Source: Guillardia theta CCMP2712 (Eukaryota > Cryptophyceae > Pyrenomonadales > Geminigeraceae). Taken from it: a DNA stretch of 24,700 bases. The notes beneath the pieces are model-generated. The model had not been told where the DNA came from, made no database searches, and worked only from the letters and a program-made list of their open reading frames with translations. The translations under genes and the position numbers were made by a program. The DNA lies in the NCBI RefSeq assembly GCF_000315625.1, contig NW_005434605.1, positions 26,075-50,774 of the forward strand, given 5' to 3'. Positions 9,382 through 17,200 of the stretch are shown here, one piece after another; the first letter of the stretch is position 1; every line of letters starts with the position of its first letter.

Positions 9382-10143
9382 TCAATCCCTGCCAAACAGA
9401 AGCCCTTGAAGGATGAGGAGGGGGGTGAGGAGAATGCGGAAGAGACCCTTGAACGGCAGGAAGACTAGCTTCATGACTTGCTTCCACAGGGGCTTGCCCT
9501 GGCTCCCCTTGACCTCCGTAGGCATGTCCTTCCTCTCCACCGAGCGAGTTTGATGCTTGTCAGCCGCCGCCGCTCTCTTGGCTTCACTCTCCTGCACCAG
9601 CTCCTTGGTCACTGTGATGACGTTGTTGAGATTCCCGTCCTTGTCCTTCTCCACCTCCCACTGGTTGCTCGTCGTCCACTCTCCATCGAGGATGAACTTG
9701 AAGTGATACTTGCCGGGGGGGATGGGGATAACGCCGTTGAACTCGTTCTCGTGCTTGCTCAGCTTGAAGTGCTCCAACCACTTGCTCCAGGACCCAACCA
9801 CAGTCACGTCCTCCACTTCATCCACGCCCTCACTGATGGAGAAGAAGACCGGCAGGTTGGCCGAGCTCAAGTCCACGTCCTCCGACACCGAGGACAGGAA
9901 CTCTGCCCTCCTCACGACCACTTGGGGATCAGCCTCCTTCTCGTTCGTCTCGCTCACCACTGACTCAACATCAGACTCTGCTTTCCTCAGCTTGCTGGTG
10001 AACCCAGGTGCTCCATTCATCCTCCCCACTCCAACGTCGTTGGCCACATTCGCTGCCTCCACAGAGGCAGCTGAGCACCACTGAATCGCGATCAGGAGGC
10101 AGAGTACGTGAGTGGAGAACTTGCTGGAGGAGAGTGGGGCCAT
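9382..10143 (-). CDS. Secreted/endomembrane CBM48 (AMPK-type glycogen-binding) protein with a C-terminal hydrophobic tail
   Basis: Single-exon gene, 253 residues. The N-terminus is a signal peptide (hydrophobic VLCLLIAI, likely cleavage after WCSA at ~25), followed by an Ala/Ser/Val-rich stretch. Residues ~98-178 form an AMPK1/CBM48 domain: VFFSISEGVDEVEDVTVVGSW, then GVIPIPPGKYHFKFILDG, W156 and the closing NLNNVITV. The carbohydrate-contacting Trp and Lys positions of the family (W119/W122, K149, W156) and the Asn pair appear present. This domain binds alpha-glucans such as glycogen or starch. Residues ~218-250 are an amphipathic to strongly hydrophobic helix (VFLPFKGLFRILLTPLLILQ) that may bind a membrane. 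In a complex-plastid alga the signal peptide could lead to the periplastid compartment; this is inference. Convergent with the coiled-coil gene, 81 nt apart. Confidence 0.9.
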   Translation of the reverse strand: MAPLSSSKFSTHVLCLLIAIQWCSAASVEAANVANDVGVGRMNGAPGFTSKLRKAESDVESVVSETNEKEADPQVVVRRAEFLSSVSEDVDLSSANLPVFFSISEGVDEVEDVTVVGSWSKWLEHFKLSKHENEFNGVIPIPPGKYHFKFILDGEWTTSNQWEVEKDKDGNLNNVITVTKELVQESEAKRAAAADKHQTRSVERKDMPTEVKGSQGKPLWKQVMKLVFLPFKGLFRILLTPLLILQGLLFGRD

Positions 10144-10431
10144 GTCGTTATGCTCAAATCTTGTGCAGCACTTGCCCTCCTACAGGGAAGGGGGAAGCCA
10201 GCTCAGGTAGATTGAGGCTAAAACAGCTCAAAAGATCTCCAGTTGCGGCTCTGAAAAAAAGCACCAGTAAGAGGCAAGACGTAGAGAAGCATTGCTCCTC
10301 TCTCCTCCTCATCCTCATCTAATCTAAATATTCGCAAAGCACAAGATGCTCCTATCTCCCCACCCTCATAAGTGGTCTACTCTTTCGGCGATGCCTCCTC
10401 ATCATCCGCTCTTCTGCTCCATAATATGATC

Positions 10432-10476
10432 GCCGATGGTGTAGTGGCAAGAGGGTTCGACTAGTTACTGCTCGGC
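10432..10476 (+). other. tRNA-like fragment with A-box and B-box words close together
   Basis: GCCGATGGTGTAGTGGCAAGA looks like the 5' end and D-arm of a Gly/Glu-type tRNA (A-box word TGGTGTAGTGG). It is followed at once by GGGTTCGACTAG, a near B-box, and then TCGGC, which can pair with the opening GCCGA. There is no room for an anticodon arm and the T stem does not pair, so this is not a working tRNA gene. It may be a deleted tRNA copy, a tRNA-derived repeat, or chance. Confidence 0.25.
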
Positions 10477-10829
10477 TTATCATCTAAAGTCACGATTGGC
10501 CTATCGTTTCCCTCTCACGATCACATCTCTTCATATCTTCCTCCTAAATTCAAAATGACGTACCTGAGCTCTAACACATCATCTCTATCCTGCCTTCTTG
10601 CATAGAACCAAAACAGCCATCGGCGAACGAGAATGCTATGTTGACCTTCTCCATCCAACACCATTCACTTTCATCATCATCTTCCTCCTTAGCATCGCTA
10701 TTCTGCCATCGGCGTCTCCCCTCATTCTCTTCATCTGCCATGATCTATGGCCACCTCCTCCTGCCAACGGTTTCATCAGCCGCAACTCCCGCCATAGCGT
10801 CTCCTCATCTATCTCGCTGGCCACCTCTA

Positions 10830-11310
10830 CCCACCCCAGCTACCAAACTGTACCCCCACCTCCAACTTCTTCACCCCCTACCCCCAGAAAAACTCAAGAC
10901 CCCCCTGACTTCGCAACAAAGTACCCCCTATTTGACGTTATGGACGATTGCTAACCCTGACAATATCACCCTTTACCCCCCTGATTGCCAGGTCAGACCC
11001 CCCTACCCTCAATGTCTCTACACCCCGAATACCCCACCCCTTCACATCTCGCAACCAACAAAATATTGATGACCTACCATCCAAACACCCACCCCCTCTA
11101 CTGGATTCACTAATGAATACCCCACCCACCAATAGCTATGAACATGAAATATACCCCATCTTTCTCACAAAAGGAGACTCAAATACCCGGTCCGGAGAGA
11201 CGTACCCCATCTGGTGTCGCAACTACAAAAGTACCCCACCACCTTGTTACACATGACCCCACCCTACCAGTCAAATTGTCGTTGTGACCCTCCCCCGAGA
11301 TTCAAAAAAA
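10830..11310 (+). repeat. C-rich dispersed repeat, copy 2
   Basis: Regularly spaced ACCCC/TACCCC words, including GTCGCAACTACAAAAGTACCCC and GACCCCACCCTACCAG. Similar words occur near 20190, 20340, 20410 and 20440. No open coding structure. Confidence 0.5.
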
Positions 11311-11479
11311 TGTCCCGCCAAACTCAAGGCTTATCTGGTCTGCCATCATCCGTTCCCTCCCTCAGTCCAAGATGCCGTCGGTACCAAGATGCCGGGCCCC
11401 GGGCCCCGGGAGCTCATACCGCACAAATTCAACTGCTCCCCGCACGCACCTGTCCCCGCACTGTCCCCGCTGCTCCCCG

Positions 11480-13982
11480 ATGCCGCCTATGATGGCGCAG
11501 GAGCTGGAGAGGTTGTCGAGCGACATGGTGAAGGCAAGGAAGGAAGAGAAGCTGCTCACGGAGCAGGGGAAGCAGCAGACCCTCACTTTCCTCGTCCAGG
11601 GACAGGAGGAGGCGCGCGTGCTCGCCCTGCGCGCCATCGTAGCTGCTCGCGCGTTCGATGGGAAGTTGGAAGGTGCAGGGAGCCTTAAAACAGTGTCGGA
11701 ACATGGAGAGGGGGGAGAAGGAGAAGCAGCAGCAGCAGCAGCGGGAGAAGCTGAAGGTGACGAGGACACGATTGTGTTGAGAGACCTGAAGGTCGAGCTG
11801 CTCGAACACGCCATACACTATATGTACACGGGTAGCTTCGAGGTGGATGAAGGGAACGTGCATGATATGCTGAAACTTGGGAAGAGGATGAGCCTGCCCG
11901 GGGTCATCAACATATGCTCCTCCTTCCTCTCAGAACGCTGCAGCAGCTCGTCAGTGTGCAAGGCCCTTGCAAGCGCGGAGGCGAGCGAAGCAGCGGAGCT
12001 GAAGGAATTCTGTCTCAACTTCATGGACAGGAGCGCGAAGGACGTGCTGGGCGACCCCTCGTTCGTTGAGCTGCCGAAGGAAGTCCTGCAGGAGGTGCTG
12101 AGGAGGGACTCCCTCGAGGTGGAGGAGGTGGACTTGTTCGCAGCGGTGGTGAGGTGGGGGAAAAGGCAGGCCGAGATTGTTGAGCAGGAGGCAAGGCGGA
12201 TGGCGGAGGCTGCGGCAGAGGCAGCTCCTTCAGGGGAGGGCAACAACGAGGGGAATGAAGGAGGAGGAGGAGGAGGAGGAGGAGGAGGAGGAGGAGGAGG
12301 AGGGAAACGGGACAACCGTCCCTTCCTCGAGATCGCCCTCAGCGGGGTAATCGACCATGTTCGTTTCCCCCTCATATCCCCTGCTGCCCTCCGGGACGTG
12401 GTCCAGCCTTCTCTGACGGTGGAGCACGAGGGGGAGAAGCGATGCGTCGCGGAGAGGTACGTGCTGGAAGGCTACCAGCACCATGCTCTCACCAAGATCG
12501 GGCAGCCCAGCAACGTGGAGGAGGAGAGGCGGCGGCCGAGGAAGAATCAGAGCTCGTCGCAGGCTGAGGTGAACAGGGAGGAAGAGGAGGAGGCAGGGAG
12601 GGTGGAAGAGGCGAGACGCCGGGCAGGCCGCACGGTGAGGTGGCTGGAGAATCTCCCACGGCAGGCGGCGCGGGTGAGCATGAGGGGGATGGGGCTGGGT
12701 TATGCGGATGCGGTGGTGACGGCAGAGCACGTGAAGAGGGGAGGGAGGAGCCTTGAGGAGATGGACCTGAAGAACAACGACTTGGACCTGTCCTCCATGC
12801 AGGTGCTTCTCCCAGCGCTGGGAGGATGCAGCGGGCTCAAGGGGCTGGCTCTCGGGGACAACCCCATCTTCACTGTGAGGGCTCGACTGTCGAGGAGGTG
12901 AAGTACTGACGGCAGCGAGCAGAATATGGGGGAGAGAGATGTAGAGGTTGTACAAATGCTACTTGCCAACCTCAAGACCGTCAAGCTTGAGAAGCTCGGG
13001 TTAGGGAGCACAGGGATGGACGATAAGAGCTTGAGGGGTCTGGTGGAAGTCCTTCCTAGCTTCAGGAGCCTCAAGGTCCATATCACTTCCTGCTCCCTCC
13101 TGTGGCAATACATAGTGACATGCTCCTCGTCCTCGTCCTCGTCCTCATCTTCCTCTTCTTCCTCGTCCTCGTCCTCGTCCTCATCTTCCTCTTCTTCCTC
13201 GTCCTCCTCCTCCTCCTCATCATCATCATCCGCTTTCTCCTCCTCCCACCTTCAATCCCTCCCTCCCCATTTCCTTTCTCCACCCTCGACCCTCTCCTCT
13301 TTGTTCCTATTCTCGTCTTTGTTCCCCTCCTCTTCTCCTTCCTCCTTTCCCTCTCTCTGCCTCCCTTCCATTTTCTGCCTCCTCTCTTCAGGTGTTGGGT
13401 CTCAGCGGAAATCGTCTGACCAGCGAAGGGGTCGAGTTTCTTCTTACACGCCTCCAGGTGACGTGGGGGAGGAGGAGGATGGAAATGATTCTACTGGCTG
13501 CAAGCACAAATTGAACTTGTTGCTGCAGAAACTGCGGGAGGAAGGAGCTTGTTTGAGTTTGCACACTCTTATCCTCCATGACAACTCTATATCAGGTTGA
13601 AACCTCACCCTCTCCCCCCCACCCACCCATCCTCTCCTCCTCTTCCTCCCCTCCCCTCCCCTCCCCTCCTCTCCTCTCCTCTCCTTTCCCCTCCCCTCCT
13701 CTCCTCTCTCTCTCCTCTCCTCTCCTCTCCTTCCTGCTGCTCTACTCCAATCTCTACCACTTCATATTCTTCTCAGTACTTATCCCCTATCGCAATCCTT
13801 GCCTTCCTTCCCCTTCCATCCACCTTAGCTCCTCGCTCCTCTCCTCTCCTCTTGCTTCTCAGTCTGCGAACTCCTTCCCCATATTTCCTTCTCCTGATCT
13901 CCTTTCCTCAGATGCGGAAGTTTCGAAGCTGCAATCTCTTTCACCAAAGGGAATGATCGTGCAGTTGAAATCCGATAGGTGA
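11480..13982 (+). CDS. BTB-BACK-leucine-rich-repeat protein
   Basis: Exons 11480-12874, 12923-13075, 13392-13457, 13529-13595 and 13912-13982 join in phase (1752 nt, 583 residues). BTB/POZ fold at ~33-155 (TLTFLVQGQ, LRAIVAARAF, then after an Ala/Glu-rich insert VLRDLKVELLEHAIHYMYTG). BACK domain from ~156 (SSVCKALASAEASEAAELKE, FVELPKEVLQEVL, VDLFAAVVRWGKRQ), interrupted by a long low-complexity insert with polyGly (~261-276) before FLEIALSGVIDHVRFPLISP. The C-terminal third is RI-type leucine-rich repeats (LEEMDLKNNDLDLSSMQVLLPAL, LKGLALGDNPI, LEKLGLGSTGMDDKSLRGLV, VLGLSGNRLTSEGVEFLL, LHTLILHDNSIS). BTB-BACK proteins usually act as substrate adaptors for CUL3 ubiquitin ligases, with LRRs here as the likely substrate binder. 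The start at 11480 (MPPMMAQELERL) is preferred to the in-frame 11372 because the upstream peptide is low-complexity. Confidence 0.87.
12260..12303 (+). repeat. GGA trinucleotide run encoding polyglycine
   Basis: About 15 GGA/GGG codons in frame inside the BACK-domain insert of the BTB gene. Confidence 0.9.
13123..13231. repeat. TCCTCG/TCTTCC pyrimidine microsatellite in an intron
   Basis: Lies in intron 2 of the BTB-LRR gene. It contains a ~45-bp unit (CTCGTCCTCGTCC...CTTCTTC) repeated twice. Confidence 0.85.
13637..13735. repeat. CTCCC/TCTCC pyrimidine tract in an intron
   Basis: Pure pyrimidine run in intron 4 of the BTB-LRR gene. Confidence 0.85.
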
Positions 13983-14265
13983 CAAGCAGTGCAATCAGGG
14001 TTTGTTTGTAGATATCCGAGGTGATATAAAGTCCGACCTCCACGCAGCATCGAGAGAAAATAAGGAGAAGGCAGGAGGAGAAGGGAAGTGAAAGTTTCGA
14101 AAGCTTGTAATCAGAAAGAACAGCTCAACTATGCCAGTCGAAACTAGAATGTATCTCTACAACTGTCAACTAAATATGTACAAATGGTACAAAATCAATA
14201 CGCACTTCCTCCCCCTCCCCTCCTTCCAGCCACCACCTCCTCGCTACCTCCGTCCCACTCCCTTG

Positions 14266-17200
14266 CTAAGAAGCTCTGTAAATCTCTGGCATGAAAACGC
14301 GTCGGGGCTCTTGAAAGGCGGCAAGGGAGGGAAGAGGAGGAGCAATTTCAACTACCACACCCTCCGTCCTCCTCCCGTTCATGATCCTACTCGCCTGTTG
14401 CTATCAAAGAAGGTCAGAATCGAGCAAGAGAAGTCAGAGAGGAGGAGGNNNNNNNNNNNNNNNNNNNNNNNNNNNNNNNNNNNNNNNNNNNNNNNNNNNN
14501 NNNNNNNNNNNNNNNNNNNNNNNNNNNNNNNNNNNNNNNNNNNNNNNNACATTGAGAATCTTGCTTCCTCCTGCCTGCTCCTCCTCTGTTCCTCCTGCCT
14601 GCTCCTCCTCTCCTCCTCCTGCCTGCTCCTCCCCTCCTCCTCCTGCCTGCTCCTCCCCTCCTCCTCCTGCCTGCTCCTCCTCTCCTCCTCCCCTGGATCC
14701 CCGACGCTGCTCTTCGAAAGAGAAGTCCGCGGTGCGTTGGAGACGGCTGGAGGAGCGAACATGAGAGGAGAAGGCGAGCTGGACTGGAAGACGGATCGCC
14801 AGTAGGAGTCAGGAGGGTTGTAGTAGTGGTGAGGGAGGTCGAGCCAGAATGTTTTGAAGTTTCCTTTGCCACGGATTGAAACCATCCCGCGGCAGACCTG
14901 ACGGGAAAGTGAAAGGAGGAAGCAAACAACAGAACCAGTGAGATGGAGGGAGGGAGGGAGGGAGGGGGGAGGGAGGGAGGGAGGGAGGGAGGGAGGGAGG
15001 GAGGGAGGGAGGGAGGGAGGGAGGGAGGGAGGGAGCTGAGATAGATAGGCGGGAGGAGGCAAGGGGGAGCGAGGGGTTTTTCATCTCCTACAATGAATGA
15101 CGCGAACTCGTCGTTGGCCTCGGACAAGAGCTTCGTCCTCATCTCTGCCGACAACTGCTCCCCAACGTCAACGCAGCCCAGCTGCATAGCAGCAGGGGAC
15201 CCACCTGAATCCTGTTGGGTCCCGAGGTGGCCGCGAGCTGGGAAGCAACGGTGATGGTTGAGCCGAAGAGACAGTAGCGCTGCGTTTGCTTCCTGTTGCC
15301 GACGACGCTCGCGACTACCGACCCCACATGGCAACCGATCCTCAGCATGAGCGTCTCCTGTGCCCGTCCCTGGTGGAGGAGGTGGTGAGGAAGGTGCAGG
15401 TGCAGAAGAGGATGATGGGTAGGAGGAGGGAGGGATGGAGGGAGGGATGGAGGGAAGAAGGAAGAGGAGAGGGAGAGGAGGAGAGAGGAAGAGCAGCGGG
15501 AGCGAGGGAACGATGAAGGGAGGAATGGACCTCTTCATCAAGGAGTATTTCGCGGGTTGACTGCAAGAGGGCGACGGCAAACTGGGCGACAGAGGCAGCG
15601 TTGCTGTGCTGCTCGTCGTAGAGGCCGGATGCGACCTAAGGGAAGAAGAGTCAGAGGAGGAAAGGAGGAAGAAGTTCGAACGAGGAGCGTGCAAAGAGAC
15701 AGGATGTCGTGGTAGGGAGAGAGAACCATGGAGGGCTGCGAGGAAAAGGAGGACGAGCAGGGAGAGGGAAAGCTGGATCAAGGGGAGGCAGCTTACCATG
15801 CAGGTCCCCCCGTTTGTGTGGATCCGAAAGACGCCATGGAGCTTGGAGAGGTTGTCTATCGTCTCGTAGAGTTTGCGCATGAGCTCCCGAAACTTTCAGC
15901 TGAGGGTCAGCTGGTAGGCAGGTGGGAAGGAGGGAGGGGACAGAACCTTCTGGCGAGGAAGCTCCCTGGTCAGCCTCTCCATGTTCACGACGTCGGCGAA
16001 GAGGACGGAGACGTTGGAGAACCTCTCAGGGTCGACCTTGATGCCATCCAAGACCATCTTGGCGATCTGAGCCGGAGGAGCGTCAGAGGGCGGGGAGGGG
16101 GGAAAGGGAGGGAGGGTGGGAAGGGAGGGAGGGGAGGAAAGACGAGACGAGAAGGAGGAAGTGTGGGAGGAGGACGGAGAGCCTCTCAATTCCTCCCTGT
16201 CACCTTAGGAGGGAAGGAGGGAGAAGGGTTGATGCTCTGATCGGACGAGTGGCCGCTGAAGGGAAAGCTCATCGAGTAAACTTTGTCCATCTGGAAACAC
16301 AGCAGCATGGCGAGGAAGAGTCAGCACCCCAAAGACTTTCATCTCCTCGTCCGCGTCCTCGTCCTCGTCCTCGTCCTCGTCCACCTACTGCTGCGCCCCA
16401 GCCCCCCTTCAAATGAGAACCTCCTCCTCGTCCTCCTTCCCCTTCTGCACAAGATTCCAGTCCTCTCCCCTATCTACCCAACCCCTCCCTCTGCGCTGTC
16501 CCAACTCTTCTCTTCCTCGTTGATTCTCCGCCCTCCTCACCATTCGGCTCATGAAATCTGGGTCGGACGTCAGGCTGTTGATCGCGGAGACGATGGAGGT
16601 GAAGGCTGGACGTCTCTGCGGGTCTTGACACCAGCAGTCCTGAATGAGATTGATCATCTCCTGAGGGACATTCGAATAGTCCAGCTCCGGTCTCAGCACT
16701 CCGGTCTTCACACCCTGCATGACCTGCGTTGTGCGGTGAGGAGAACGAAGGAGGGGAAGGAGCGAAGGAGGGAGGGGAAGGGAGTAGTGAGGGAGGGAGA
16801 AGGTGAGGGAGGAGAAGCGGGAATGAAGAGGAAGGCAAGTGAATGTGATCAAGAGACAGACCTGGTAGATGTTGAGGTTGTTGTAGATGTTGTCGTTGAG
16901 AGGGTGGAAGATCTCGTACATGGTAATGGCGAAAGCGTAGACATCAGTGGCTGTGGACGCCCCTCGGCCATCCAACAGCTCAGGAGCATTCCAGAATATA
17001 GTCCCCACTCGCTCTCCCTCCTTCGATCGGGCAGAAGTCATCCCAAAGTCGGAAATCTGCAGCACAAGCTTCAGCCTCCCCCTTCATTGCTGTCCCTCTC
17101 CTCCCTTCACCTTCGGGGTCAGTTTGGCATCCACCAGGACGTTGGCAGCTTTCAGATCCTTGTGGATCAGGGGAGGGTTGGCCAGGTGGACATACTGCAT

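Larger units (their letters stand above)
10144..11479. other. Spacer between divergent genes
   Basis: No gene was found. It holds a tRNA-like fragment (about 10432-10476) and a second C-rich dispersed repeat (about 10830-11310). The long Pro/Thr/Ser frames across 10598-11256 have no codon structure and follow the C-run spacing. The frame of the BTB gene is open upstream to 11372 but encodes only Pro/Cys/Arg-rich sequence there. Confidence 0.45.

Noticed and set aside
10598-11256. Pro/Thr/Ser-rich plus-strand frames upstream of the BTB gene
   Set aside because: They overlap the C-rich repeat, where C-runs suppress stops. No domain, no splice-supported partner and no consistent frame.
14414-15880. 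488-codon minus-strand open frame rich in Pro/Ser/Leu
   Set aside because: It crosses several receptor introns, a GGGA array and the N gap, and it is out of frame with most of the conserved cyclase exons. Repeat artefact.
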